Shown here piece after piece: positions 19,678 to 28,204 of a DNA stretch of 64,000 nucleotides. Source of the stretch: a bacterium. GTDB lineage: Bacteria; Bdellovibrionota_C; UBA2361; RFPC01. Made by a program: the position numbers and the translations under genes. The DNA is taken from assembly GCA_030431715.1 (NCBI GenBank), contig JAUIIO010000002.1, positions 1 to 64,000 of the forward strand. The letters are read 5' to 3'. Positions within the stretch are counted from its first letter, which is position 1, and each line of letters begins with the position of its first letter. Under the pieces are notes generated by a model. The model made no database searches, was not told the DNA's origin, and worked only from the letters and a program-made list of their open reading frames with translations.

Positions 19678-20709
19678 ATGAACATACTTCGCTCACTTCT
19701 CCTTTTCTCATCCCTGCTCGCTCTAGGCTGCGCCTCAATGGATGGTACAACGATGAATACTAAAAGAAATGTAACTTCTTTTGATACGGCCGATGAGGCA
19801 TTGGCGGAACTCAAATCAGCGCTGGCTTCAGAGGATCCCGAACGGCTTGTCGAGATCTTTGGAAAGCAATCACGACCCGTTTTTATTACCGGGGATCCAG
19901 TCGGCGATAAGGCGATGATGAGACGTTTTCATAAGAAATTTCAAGAACGAGCAGAGCTCGTAGATGTGATTAGCCCTGAATACATTAAAGAGCAGTGGCT
20001 TAAGGTCCGCTACGGTGCTGAAGGATGGGATATGTATATCCCGCTCGCTTATCGTCAGGGCAAGTGGGTGTATGCAACAGAGATTGCGCTTGAAGCTGCG
20101 AAACGCACACGCAGATCCATTAATGAGGTAGCTACTCTTGATACACTTTCAGCTCTTGTAGCCGCTCAGCATAAATATAAAGAAGAGGATTTGAATCAGA
20201 ATGGCGTCGCCGACTTCGCGCAAAAGATTATCAGCTCTCCCGGCAAACGAGACGGACTGTACTGGGACGCAGAGATGGAAGGCTCTTTTAGCCCTCTTGA
20301 GGGACTTGTAATGCAGGCACTTGCTGACGGATATACTCATGAAGAGGGACAGGCCCCGACATATGAAGGATATGTCTACCGCCAACTTAAAGCTCAGGGT
20401 CGAGGGGCTAAGGGAGGCGCTAAGCCATACATGAAAAACGGCCTGATGGTAAACGGCTTTGGCTATGTAGCGTATCCTGTGAAATGGGGAGCAAGTGGGA
20501 CAAATACTTATATCGTGAGTAACAGTGGCCGGATCTGGAAGAAAGACCTTGGGTTTCGCACAACTTCAATTGCCGAGGATATGAAGACCCTAAACAGAGA
20601 TTACACATGGGTACGAGTTGAGTACACTCATACCGGGGAAGACAAAACTCGCCGGAACCTTGCGCCTGTAACCTATTCTCCGTATTCATCAAGCTCTTCC
20701 CGCCATTGA
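19678..20709 (+). CDS. DUF2950 family lipoprotein
   Basis: The N-terminus MNILRSLLLFSSLLALGCAS carries a lipobox (LALGC), so lipid attachment at Cys18 is predicted. The body follows the DUF2950 pattern through its whole length: SFDTADEALAELKSALASED, ITGDPVGD, GKWVYATEIALEAAKRTRRS, a hydrophilic AAQHKYKEED, SSPGKRDGLYWD, SPLEG, YEGYVYRQLKAQGRGAKGGA, MVNGFGYVAYPVKWGASG and KDLGFRTTSIAEDM. The family is widespread in Gram-negative bacteria, often as exported proteins, and no reaction is known. It is divergent from the copper oxidase gene with 130 bp between, so co-regulation is possible but unproven. Confidence 0.85.
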   Translation: MNILRSLLLFSSLLALGCASMDGTTMNTKRNVTSFDTADEALAELKSALASEDPERLVEIFGKQSRPVFITGDPVGDKAMMRRFHKKFQERAELVDVISPEYIKEQWLKVRYGAEGWDMYIPLAYRQGKWVYATEIALEAAKRTRRSINEVATLDTLSALVAAQHKYKEEDLNQNGVADFAQKIISSPGKRDGLYWDAEMEGSFSPLEGLVMQALADGYTHEEGQAPTYEGYVYRQLKAQGRGAKGGAKPYMKNGLMVNGFGYVAYPVKWGASGTNTYIVSNSGRIWKKDLGFRTTSIAEDMKTLNRDYTWVRVEYTHTGEDKTRRNLAPVTYSPYSSSSSRH

Positions 20710-20803
20710 TCTGAGCCTGAAGGCGTTTCTTTAGGCAAGGATCCTTGCTATACTACTGTGCACTATCTTTTAACCAAGTAACGTTTGTATCTACGGAACT
20801 CTC

Positions 20804-21688
20804 ATGAAAAAATCCCTTATCTTCGTGATTTTACTTCTTGCCCTTCCCTTCTCTTCTGCATCATCTCAGCAGCGGCTTGTCGCGCAACTCGATACGGATT
20901 CTGATTGGGGATGTGTGTTAAGTGAAGATGGGAATACGCTTGAGCGCAAAGGAAAGCTTGGGGTCACATCGGAACTTGAACTCAAAAAAGGCCTTAGGAA
21001 AATAAATAGACGTCGCAGCAAGATTCTCAAGAAGGTTTCCACCCTTCAAGACTTCAGCTCTCTAACAAAAAAGCAGAAAAGTAAACTTAGGAAGTTTAGA
21101 AAAAATGCAAAAAAAGCCAATAAGCTAAGGAAAGCAATTCATAAGTGTAGAAACAGCACGATCGAAACACCTTCACCAGACCAAAGAACATTCGCCTTCA
21201 CATGCGAACACGCATTTAAATTTCCAGCATACGCTGACGGTGATAATAGTTGTGGGTTAAACTTGCTTCAGCTAAAGAAAAGCGGACGCTCATTTAGCAA
21301 AGTCTCTCTCGCTGCTGCCATCCGTATTATCGACAAATCACTCCTTGAAGAGTGTGAGAACGATGGTGGAACGTACTACAGACCAACCGATCTACGCCCT
21401 TTTCTTCCACTCTATCACGGTGTTTGCCATATGGGTGAGGAAGAGCTTACGAGCTCTAATCGACCATCCATTGATGTGTTTCGCGGAGAGCTAAATATGG
21501 AAACGGTGAACGAAGACTGTTTTGGTCCTGTTCCTGCTCCAGGCGTTGAAGATCCTTGCGACGGATATGATCCTGATGCTCCTCGCGGTGGAGGTGGAAC
21601 GACCACTGATGACGATAAGAAAGAGACTCCCGAGGAGGAAGAAGACTGCTTTATCCTCGCGATGGAAACAGTGAACGAAGACTGCTAG
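20804..21688 (+). CDS. Secreted protein with N-terminal Cys-flanked basic helical module; function unknown
   Basis: The signal peptide MKKSLIFVILLLALPFSSAS is cut near residue 21. The mature start WGCVLSEDGNTLERKGKLGV is followed by a dense basic region (KKGLRKINRRRSKILKKV, KKQKSKLRKFRKNAKKANKL) and closes with IHKCRNS. This is the same module as at 3.6, 10.2 and 12.8 kb. The rest (about 170 residues) is Cys-containing with no family match. The C-terminus is acidic (DDDKKETPEEEEDC) and contains two copies of METVNEDC, the second as the very last residues. The basic N-terminus and acidic tail could neutralise each other within or between molecules; that is speculation. Confidence 0.68.
   Translation: MKKSLIFVILLLALPFSSASSQQRLVAQLDTDSDWGCVLSEDGNTLERKGKLGVTSELELKKGLRKINRRRSKILKKVSTLQDFSSLTKKQKSKLRKFRKNAKKANKLRKAIHKCRNSTIETPSPDQRTFAFTCEHAFKFPAYADGDNSCGLNLLQLKKSGRSFSKVSLAAAIRIIDKSLLEECENDGGTYYRPTDLRPFLPLYHGVCHMGEEELTSSNRPSIDVFRGELNMETVNEDCFGPVPAPGVEDPCDGYDPDAPRGGGGTTTDDDKKETPEEEEDCFILAMETVNEDC
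21497..21688 (+). repeat. Direct repeat of a 24-nt coding unit (METVNEDC) bounding an acidic/Gly linker
   Basis: The 24-base unit at 21497-21520 recurs at 21662-21685, immediately before the stop codon, with two silent differences. The region between encodes Pro/Gly and an Asp/Glu run. Confidence 0.85.
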
Positions 21689-21764
21689 TTAACTCTAGGC
21701 CTAATGTTACTGTTTCGCGTGGACCGGCCATAACATGCCAGTACTAAGATATTTGTAATTACGT

Positions 21765-22541
21765 ATGGCGGACCAAACACTTCAATCATTTGTTATTGAC
21801 ACAATAGAGCTTGAGGCACATGAAATGCCTTCAGCTGTAGAAGCAATAGTCTCAGATCATGAAGGCTCGCACAGCACTTCTCAGGAAATAAGTAGCAAAC
21901 TGGAAGCTATCAATACCCTTCTAGGTGATAGATTTGATTCTCCGCAAGAGCTCCTCACCCATCTCTCAGAAGAGGTCTTTTTCCCATACCCGGTAGATGG
22001 TGAAATTATCCAAGCTGTTCATAGCGTACTTCAGGATGCAGGCAATCTTGCTCACTCTTTCTTCGAATTCTCTCTAACACGTTCAGCTGTTGTTCAAGGG
22101 GGTGACTTTTCTCCTATCGGACTTGCAGCTTTTAGAGAGAATTGCAAAGCACAGCTTTTAGTAACAGAGAAGCTCCTTGAACTGAAAGAGAAAGAAGAGT
22201 GGCATGAAAATATAACACTATCCAGCGGAAATAATTTTATCATCAAAGTCCCTCGCACGAGACTTACGGAACATCATTTCTTGGCTTACTTCCCGGGCTG
22301 TCAGGGGGAACCGACACGGAGTGAAAAACTTGAAATGACGGCGATAGTTTCAGAAAGAAATTGGGACTACGCTGAATCTCTTCTAGGCGATAGCGAAGCA
22401 TACACACTGCTCCACAATGGCCGAAAAACGGTTTCTTTTCCTGATACCCATTTTCATATTTTTATCATGCCAGACGGCGCTGAAAAAACTGAAGTGTATC
22501 GAAAGCTTTACGAGAAAAACTCTGGCTCTAAAGCCAAATAA
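21765..22541 (+). CDS. Cytoplasmic hypothetical protein
   Basis: A 258-residue acidic protein without signal peptide or membrane segment. Helices dominate the first 155 residues (SSKLEAINTLLGDRFDS, KLLELKEKEEWHE). A mixed region then includes HHFLAYFPGC and a His-rich strand FPDTHFHIFIMPDGAEK near the C-terminus. No domain recognised. A coiled-coil protein gene follows in the same direction 68 bp later, so the two may form an operon. No good ribosome site is visible before the ATG. Confidence 0.6.
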   Translation: MADQTLQSFVIDTIELEAHEMPSAVEAIVSDHEGSHSTSQEISSKLEAINTLLGDRFDSPQELLTHLSEEVFFPYPVDGEIIQAVHSVLQDAGNLAHSFFEFSLTRSAVVQGGDFSPIGLAAFRENCKAQLLVTEKLLELKEKEEWHENITLSSGNNFIIKVPRTRLTEHHFLAYFPGCQGEPTRSEKLEMTAIVSERNWDYAESLLGDSEAYTLLHNGRKTVSFPDTHFHIFIMPDGAEKTEVYRKLYEKNSGSKAK

Positions 22542-22609
22542 GATGGAGCAAGTTGCTTAAAATCTCCAATTTCTTAAAATAATGCTTTGATTGTAGTTTA
22601 ATCCAACTC

Positions 22610-23941
22610 ATGCACGAACCAGACCCCTCCTATAGCCAACGCTCGTGGCGCAGTCTTCTTAATGAACCACTCAAGGTTCCTTCAGCTGACGCGAAAGTAG
22701 TCAGCTTTGCCGGCGCCTATGAGATTAATGCTATCGCTGTCGTTAACAGGCACGTGGCTGAAGAATCAGCCAAACTGATCAAAATGAAACAAAAAGAGTA
22801 TTTCGACAACGAAGAGAGGCTCAATAATTACATTCTTTCCTTTGAAGAATACTGTAATGAATATCAGAAATCAGCAGTCATTGTGCGTCGTCCTGTGCAG
22901 TTCACACCTGATCCCTCAGAGCTCACTCAAGATCCTGAGCTAAAAGATGTTCCCGATCAGGCACTTCTCACCTACGTAGAGAAAAGAAATGCCCTTTTCT
23001 CAAAGTTAGTGGAAGAAATTGATGGAATTATCGTTCAAGTACTCAGGGAGACAAAGACAATTAAGACATTCAAGGACGCTCTAGAGACAACAAAGAAAGA
23101 CATCCTTCAGGCAGAAACAGCGGTTAGAGACCAGCAAAATAGAATTCAGGCCAGCGACGAGAAGCTTCATGGTCAGACGGAACCTGATGAGAAAATCCTA
23201 TCTGAGATTGCACATAATAAGGATGTGCTTGCACGAAAAGAAAAAAAGGTTACTGGTCTTAATAATCTCCTTAATGAACTTCAAGATCAGCTCAAGGAAC
23301 AACAAGAAGCTCTCTCTCTTCTTCTTGGGCGTCTCTTACCGCAGATTGAGACTCACATAGCCTCTTATGAACGCGAAGCGAAACCTACTCCCCTTACCCA
23401 AGCACAGGTCACAGAAAGCGTTAACCGTCAGTGTCGAATACCAGCGCTAGATTTTCGTACAGAAGCACAACAACGAACGATTGAAAGTATTTGCGAGCAG
23501 GCTCTTTCAAAATCTATTCGAGAGGCTGATTCTATGCTTGAGAATTTACCGTTTGCTCATAGTAGCTGCGCTCAGCTTAGAACAGCGCTGGATGTAGTCA
23601 TTACTCTGGATAATATTTCCCCAGACTTTAAGCAGGCCCTTGAGGATCTTACTCAAACACACCGTCAGGAACTTGGTGGACTTATCCGAATACGTGCACG
23701 CGGCAGTGATCCTCACTTAAGGGTTAAAGCTCTTAAGGAAGCAGCAGCAGATTATGCACTCTCAAGTAAACGTTTAGATGATGCCTCTCGCGAACCGTCC
23801 TTTAACAACAATCAGAAAAAGGTCTTACTTATTCAGGCTATGCAGTTCCAGTTTCTCTCTCATTGCTGCTCTAATGATGCAGCCATACATAAGAAAGATC
23901 AGAAACAAGGGAGAACCCAGCGCAAGAAAAAAAGGTTTTGA
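22610..23941 (+). CDS. Cytoplasmic coiled-coil protein
   Basis: This 443-residue protein has no export signal. The middle third (about 150-245) is a clear coiled coil (KDALETTKKDILQAETAVRD, KEKKVTGLNNLLNELQDQ). Flanking parts are helical. The last residues are very basic (KKDQKQGRTQRKKKRF), but unlike the secreted proteins this tail is short. It follows the hypothetical gene at 21.8 kb with the same orientation. No family recognised. A weak AT-rich hairpin with T tract overlaps its stop codon. Confidence 0.6.
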   Translation: MHEPDPSYSQRSWRSLLNEPLKVPSADAKVVSFAGAYEINAIAVVNRHVAEESAKLIKMKQKEYFDNEERLNNYILSFEEYCNEYQKSAVIVRRPVQFTPDPSELTQDPELKDVPDQALLTYVEKRNALFSKLVEEIDGIIVQVLRETKTIKTFKDALETTKKDILQAETAVRDQQNRIQASDEKLHGQTEPDEKILSEIAHNKDVLARKEKKVTGLNNLLNELQDQLKEQQEALSLLLGRLLPQIETHIASYEREAKPTPLTQAQVTESVNRQCRIPALDFRTEAQQRTIESICEQALSKSIREADSMLENLPFAHSSCAQLRTALDVVITLDNISPDFKQALEDLTQTHRQELGGLIRIRARGSDPHLRVKALKEAAADYALSSKRLDDASREPSFNNNQKKVLLIQAMQFQFLSHCCSNDAAIHKKDQKQGRTQRKKKRF

Positions 23942-23950
23942 GCCTTTTTT
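23928..23950. terminator. Weak AT-rich terminator overlapping the coiled-coil gene stop
   Basis: AAAAAAGG and CCTTTTTT arms flank a 7-base loop, and the 3' arm itself is a T tract. It could end transcription on the plus strand; the symmetric A tract would serve the convergent MOSC gene. Only two G-C pairs, so it is weak. Confidence 0.4.
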
Positions 23951-23972
23951 ACAAAAATAATGCCTAGAGCTA

Positions 23973-24866
23973 CTAATGTGCTTCTGGAAGTGGAGGCAGG
24001 CCGGCTGATATCGCGGTAATTTCAAGAGTATCTCCGATACTTAGAGACTGTCCTGCTGTGCCAGTTCCTATTGCCTGAACACCAAACATTGCTCTTTTCT
24101 TTCCGTCATTGTTTGCGAACCTACGGTGTTTTCCAAGTAAAGAGAGGTTACTTGATTTGGGATCTTCACGTAATGCTGTTTCTTGGTCAACATTTGTGAT
24201 GGGACACCTACTACAGCTCCTTACGAGATCAAACTGAGCGTCTTTACCGGGAAGGGATAAAGCCTGTATTGTATGCTCTGCAAATGCACCCGCACCAGAG
24301 ATAACAATATTAGGACGAAATCGATTCATACGAGATGGAGCAAGTCCATCTTGACGTCTAAATTCATTTAAAGCTTCTAGCGATTCAGTGGCTGTAATCA
24401 GATAAGGTAACATGTCGGCAAAGCCAGTATGAGCTCCACTTTTTCCTGCATAGTCAGAATCAACCGCTCGAAAATGTCCGGGATCAAAACGTACAAGCCT
24501 TACCTCTTTTTGAAGGACTGAAGAAAGCCACGCTGCGGCATCTTTGCCTTCGTCCAGCGCCATACATTTGTGTCCCCAAATATCAACATGAATCGCATCA
24601 GCAGGCTCTCTTTCAAGGCTAATAGAGAGTGGTGACTGTTGTTCACCGTGCTGAAGGATAAGATGCTCATCAGTAAGCTCTGTATGTATGAGAGCCATTT
24701 CAGGTATCTCGCGCTGAGTAAGCTTGGTACCATCAGGCTCTACGATCATCCAATTCCTATCATAAGCAAACCCGCGGTCTTCCATCTGAGCCGTGGTCAG
24801 ATCAATACCTCCACAGGATTTTATAGGATAAACATGAATGCTCTGAACTTCGATATTCTGTGACAT
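23973..24866 (-). CDS. MOSC-domain molybdenum-cofactor protein (YcbX/mARC type)
   Basis: The N-terminal barrel opens with the family hallmark VQSIHVYPIKSCGGIDL and DRGFAYDRNWMIVEPDG (residues 6-50). The MOSC domain has the conserved RFRPNIVISG at about 200 and the cofactor-ligating Cys in CSRCPITNVDQ. YcbX and mARC proteins carry the molybdenum cofactor and reduce N-hydroxylated compounds, receiving electrons from partner flavin/ferredoxin domains. YcbX has a C-terminal 2Fe-2S domain; this protein stops at 297 residues, so a separate electron donor would be needed. It faces the coiled-coil gene (31 bp gap) and is divergent from the carbonic anhydrase gene. The substrate is unknown. Confidence 0.88.
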   Translation of the reverse strand: MSQNIEVQSIHVYPIKSCGGIDLTTAQMEDRGFAYDRNWMIVEPDGTKLTQREIPEMALIHTELTDEHLILQHGEQQSPLSISLEREPADAIHVDIWGHKCMALDEGKDAAAWLSSVLQKEVRLVRFDPGHFRAVDSDYAGKSGAHTGFADMLPYLITATESLEALNEFRRQDGLAPSRMNRFRPNIVISGAGAFAEHTIQALSLPGKDAQFDLVRSCSRCPITNVDQETALREDPKSSNLSLLGKHRRFANNDGKKRAMFGVQAIGTGTAGQSLSIGDTLEITAISAGLPPLPEAH

Positions 24867-24997
24867 ATTCTCTTACTCTCTAAGGGGGGATGTATGGCTA
24901 TGAAAGAGTATATTGCGGCAGGATGATTTCTTAGTCAATTAGGCCCCGACTCTACCTAATACAAGATTCAGCTTGTGCTCAGCGCCGTAAGGTTTTA

Positions 24998-25032
24998 CTA
25001 ATAAATATTAGCCCATAGGGTTCAAACCCTAT
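24998..25032. promoter_or_regulatory. Two palindromes in the carbonic anhydrase leader
   Basis: An ATAGGGTT/AACCCTAT palindrome (25015-25032) ends 17 bases before the carbonic anhydrase ATG and abuts its AGGA ribosome site; a CTAATA/TATTAG palindrome lies at 24998-25011. They may be operator sites or an RNA hairpin controlling translation. Confidence 0.4.
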
Positions 25033-25049
25033 TTATAGGATACAGTGAG

Positions 25050-25688
25050 ATGAAAGCACATACCCAAGAAACGCAATCTACGATGACTCCGCAAAAGGCC
25101 TTGCAATTTCTTAAAGAAGGCAATGTGCGTTTTGTAAATAATCTCAGACTTAATCGAAATCTCTTACAACAAGTCAATGAAACACGTGATGGACAGTGGC
25201 CTTTTGCTACTATTTTGAGCTGCATCGATAGCCGTATAAGCGCCGAGCTCGTTTTTGACCAAGGGCTTGGTGATATATTTAGTATTAGAATTGCAGGAAA
25301 TGTTATCAACGACGATATCCTCGGCAGTCTCGAATTCGCCTGCCAGATTGCAAATTCCAAGCTTATTGCCGTAGTTGGACATACCAAGTGTGGCGCCATT
25401 ACTGGGGCTTGTAAGGGGGTTGAACTCGACCACCTTACATCTCTTCTTGGAAAAGTGGATCCGGCCATTAAGGAGGTTAAGGAGCAGATGCCCGACCTCG
25501 ATCAAACTGGAACAGACTTTATAGAAGCTGTTGCTCAAGCGAATATCCACAATAGCATTCGTGAGATTCGAGAGAAAAGTAGCGTACTAAACACCTTGCT
25601 TGAGCAAGGGAAGATAGGAATCGCCGGGGGCGTCTACAGTGTTGATAGCGGTGTGGTTGATTTTTTCGAGGAGATTTTCAACTCTTAA
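25050..25688 (+). CDS. Beta-class carbonic anhydrase
   Basis: It catalyses reversible CO2 hydration in the cytoplasm. The zinc-site signature is complete: Cys58 and Asp60 with Arg62 (CIDSR), then His111 and Cys114 (GHTKCG). RIAGNVINDDILGSLEFA is the conserved helix/turn of the family. At 212 residues it has the normal length of a bacterial beta-CA and no signal peptide. AGGA about 9 bases upstream and the palindromic leader suggest translational or operator control. It is a single gene, divergent from the MOSC gene. Confidence 0.93.
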   Translation: MKAHTQETQSTMTPQKALQFLKEGNVRFVNNLRLNRNLLQQVNETRDGQWPFATILSCIDSRISAELVFDQGLGDIFSIRIAGNVINDDILGSLEFACQIANSKLIAVVGHTKCGAITGACKGVELDHLTSLLGKVDPAIKEVKEQMPDLDQTGTDFIEAVAQANIHNSIREIREKSSVLNTLLEQGKIGIAGGVYSVDSGVVDFFEEIFNS

Positions 25689-25810
25689 TACGTTCACAAA
25701 GTGACTCTAGCCATAAATATCTATCTTTTTAGCGCCTCAATGCTGCAGGCCGGCCGATAGTACCCATAAGAGTAGAGTGCTAAGTTTTCACCTTACATTC
25801 TATCAATCGT

Positions 25811-26545
25811 ATGAGCTCATTTGAACATAAAATAAGGAGAGATCACTCTCCTGAAGGGCAAGATATTTTTCAACCTCGTAGTATTGAGGCTTCCTTTGAG
25901 ATGCTTGCAACCGAATACGTATTGACGTTATACCAGCAAATAGTTCGCCTGAGTCTTAGCCAAAACGAAGAATTTAATAACGAGGATATCGACGACGCCC
26001 TTGAAGAGTGGAACTACATGACTTTATGTCTGGAGAGTCTTCCTGTGCCAGAAGATAATCTTGTACATGCAAAGGTCCTAAGTGATATGAGAGCAGGCTA
26101 TATCATTAAACATAAGCTCCCAGAAGATGCTCCATGGGGTGAGATTATAGCCAGTGAAATTTCAAAATTCGATCAACCAATTCAGATAGGATTAGAGAAC
26201 AATTGGCCATGGGAAAAGGTTCAACAGCTTTACGCTGATAACGAACATATTGAATCATGTTTAAAGCACGGGGCGGATCCTTCAATGAGCATCGGAGCGC
26301 TTACAGATCTCATCAAAGAAGCCGGATGGGAGGCAGAAATGACTTCGAAATGGGAAGAGGCTCGAGCCTCTGAGGGGGCAAAATTTATGTCTAAGCTCTT
26401 AGGCCTTCCTGAAGACAGCTCAATGACTGAAGTAGTGAGAATACTGACGCTTCGAGTCAAGGTACATCTCGCAAAAGTCTGGAACAGACCTCCTGACGAT
26501 ATTACGGACGAGGAGGTTGAAAACTTCCTTGATAATCCATTTTAA
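25811..26545 (+). CDS. Hypothetical cytoplasmic protein
   Basis: A 244-residue, acidic, mostly helical protein with no signal peptide or membrane segment. It is rich in Trp/Glu motifs (ALEEWNYMTLCLESL, ENNWPWEKVQQLYADN, EAGWEAEMTSKWEEA) and ends DDITDEEVENFLDNPF. I recognise no family and no catalytic motif. It is isolated on the plus strand between the carbonic anhydrase gene and a convergent regulator gene. Coding is supported by length and clean composition only. Confidence 0.55.
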   Translation: MSSFEHKIRRDHSPEGQDIFQPRSIEASFEMLATEYVLTLYQQIVRLSLSQNEEFNNEDIDDALEEWNYMTLCLESLPVPEDNLVHAKVLSDMRAGYIIKHKLPEDAPWGEIIASEISKFDQPIQIGLENNWPWEKVQQLYADNEHIESCLKHGADPSMSIGALTDLIKEAGWEAEMTSKWEEARASEGAKFMSKLLGLPEDSSMTEVVRILTLRVKVHLAKVWNRPPDDITDEEVENFLDNPF

Positions 26546-26548
26546 ACC

Positions 26549-26585
26549 CAACTTTAAGAATACAATACAGCTACTGCCTAAAGTT
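26549..26585. terminator. Possible bidirectional stem between convergent genes
   Basis: CAACTTTA and TAAAGTTG arms with a loop of about 20 bases lie in the 65-bp gap between convergent genes. No T tract follows directly, so terminator function is only suggested. Confidence 0.25.
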
Positions 26586-26610
26586 GACCGAAGATAGGGA
26601 AAAAGCTTTG

Positions 26611-27750
26611 CTATGTAAATTCTATTTTTCTCTGCTTCACAATCTCAGCTCGGAGCTGCTCTACTATTTTCTCCACCCATTCACGACTCTCATTTCTGTC
26701 ATATCCCATAGTCTTTTCGATCTGAACATACGAGAGCCCTCCTAAACGTAGGCGTAAGGCAAAAAGCGAGGCCTGTTCAAACATTTTCTTGCGTCTCACT
26801 TCCTCAAGAGCTTGTGTGACTTCACGAACGTTCTTTTTATATCCGTGGTTCATAAGATCAGTGCCAATGATTTTCCTCAGGTAGATTCGATGAATGACTG
26901 CCTTTGACTCCGTACGACGCACCTGCTGAAAGAGATGTTTCTTACGAACATAGTTCTTACTTAAGCCGAGCTGCCTAGCGCATCCTGATACAATGTCACG
27001 TAAAGTTGAGCGAGGCAGCGAGTGGTCTTTATTTCGCCTAAAATCTTTAAAGGTCCACCCTTGCATATAACGCTGAAAGATCTCCCGATGCTTGCGATTG
27101 CTGATCTGCATCCAATCAAGTGGTTTGAGGCGTGTAATTGGGGAAGTAAATGAGGAAGCATCTTCAACGAGTTCCTTTACTCGTCTCTTGCCTCTCTCAA
27201 AAAGCTTTGGAGGATCTGAGCGGTGAAGCTTTAATGTCCGCCCTATCTGCCCTTGAGAGACATTTTGTAAATAGAGATTAAGAACATCTTTTTCCCGCTT
27301 AGGTAACAAAGCGACAATGCTTCGCAAATGCTCTGCTAGCTTCTCCCCATCTAGCTCACATATTTCTTCTAAGGAATCTGTCGTATCTTCAAAAACGAGA
27401 GCGGCAATTCTGGCAATGTAGATGGCCGGAGAATCAAGGCTCCGCTCCTGAATAGTGGCTTTGAGATCCTTATACTCAGAAAGAGAGAGCTCTAGCTTCT
27501 TGCGTGCAACTGAGATCGCATTTGAGACCGTATCAGTCGTTACATCCATGGACTTCGCTATATACTTCCTAGGAAGCCCCTTGAGATCGAGCTCTAGGTA
27601 GTCTCCCTCTCTCTCCGTGAGAGTATAAGCATACATCAGCTTGTCTTTAGGCAAGAGACTATAGAGTGGAGCCTGAGCAACGCTTAACTCCTCCCATCCA
27701 CGGTCTGAGTCACTTTCTGGAGCATGAGTAAGACTATTACTTTGAGACAT
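26611..27750 (-). CDS. Putative regulator made of four sigma-region-4/LuxR-like HTH units
   Basis: This 379-residue protein is built almost entirely of helices with four helix-turn-helix units spaced along it. HTH1 is at about 45-88 (LTEREGDYLELDLKGL, YIAKSMDVTTDTVSNAI). HTH2 is at 149-195 (LPKREKDVLNLYLQNVSQGQ, IGRTLKLHRSD). HTH3 is at 217-262 (NRKHREIFQRYMQGWTFKDF). HTH4 is at 326-370 (LRLRLGGLSYVQIEKTMGYD). The first two clearly follow the 'L-x-x-R-E-x-x-V-L-x-L' start of sigma-70 region 4. There is no sigma region 2 and no receiver or ligand domain, so it is neither a normal sigma factor nor a typical response regulator. It may be a transcription factor or chromatin-like DNA binder. Confidence 0.65.
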   Translation of the reverse strand: MSQSNSLTHAPESDSDRGWEELSVAQAPLYSLLPKDKLMYAYTLTEREGDYLELDLKGLPRKYIAKSMDVTTDTVSNAISVARKKLELSLSEYKDLKATIQERSLDSPAIYIARIAALVFEDTTDSLEEICELDGEKLAEHLRSIVALLPKREKDVLNLYLQNVSQGQIGRTLKLHRSDPPKLFERGKRRVKELVEDASSFTSPITRLKPLDWMQISNRKHREIFQRYMQGWTFKDFRRNKDHSLPRSTLRDIVSGCARQLGLSKNYVRKKHLFQQVRRTESKAVIHRIYLRKIIGTDLMNHGYKKNVREVTQALEEVRRKKMFEQASLFALRLRLGGLSYVQIEKTMGYDRNESREWVEKIVEQLRAEIVKQRKIEFT

Positions 27751-28204
27751 AGATACTACTATTGCAATTCTACTCAGCTATTATGCTGGAACTGTTCTGT
27801 GGCGTGCCATAAGACCATCGAGACGTGGTATCTTAAAATCCATAGTTATGACCTCAATGGAGCTCACTTAAAATACTGCTACCGCTATTAGACCATCACA
27901 TGTAACTCAAAGTCAGTTCGTACAGTTGCTACGCATAAAGATAGGATGAGGAATCTCCATGAGCAAACAGCTTGTCATAGAATGCACGCCGTCTTTAAAA
28001 ATGCCCATCTCAGGGTAGTGAGATAGGTTTTGGTACTGAGAAACTATAAATATGAACATTCATAGGCTGTTTCAATGAAAACTGCTGACAACAGCTCCGC
28101 TCAAACGTGGTTCTATGAGGGTGTGTGTTCACAAAATTTACTGTCAATAATGCCATTTGGTATTACAATGCCGAAGCCTAGCTCATTTAAACGACAGGAC
28201 AATT
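27751..28204. other. Intergenic region upstream of the porin gene; no gene recognised
   Basis: A 454-bp divergent gap. A start-codon-rich stretch at 28075-28200 has no convincing independent coding. No strong palindrome or RNA gene was seen; promoters for both flanking genes must lie here. Confidence 0.45.

Noticed and set aside
26611-27750. Sigma factor
   Set aside because: Region-4-like helices occur, but no region 2 (-10 recognition) is seen.
28075-28204. Extra small gene or longer porin start before the OprB gene
   Set aside because: The upstream in-frame extension (28157 start) lacks a ribosome site and would bury the signal peptide; composition of the other frame is not coding-like.
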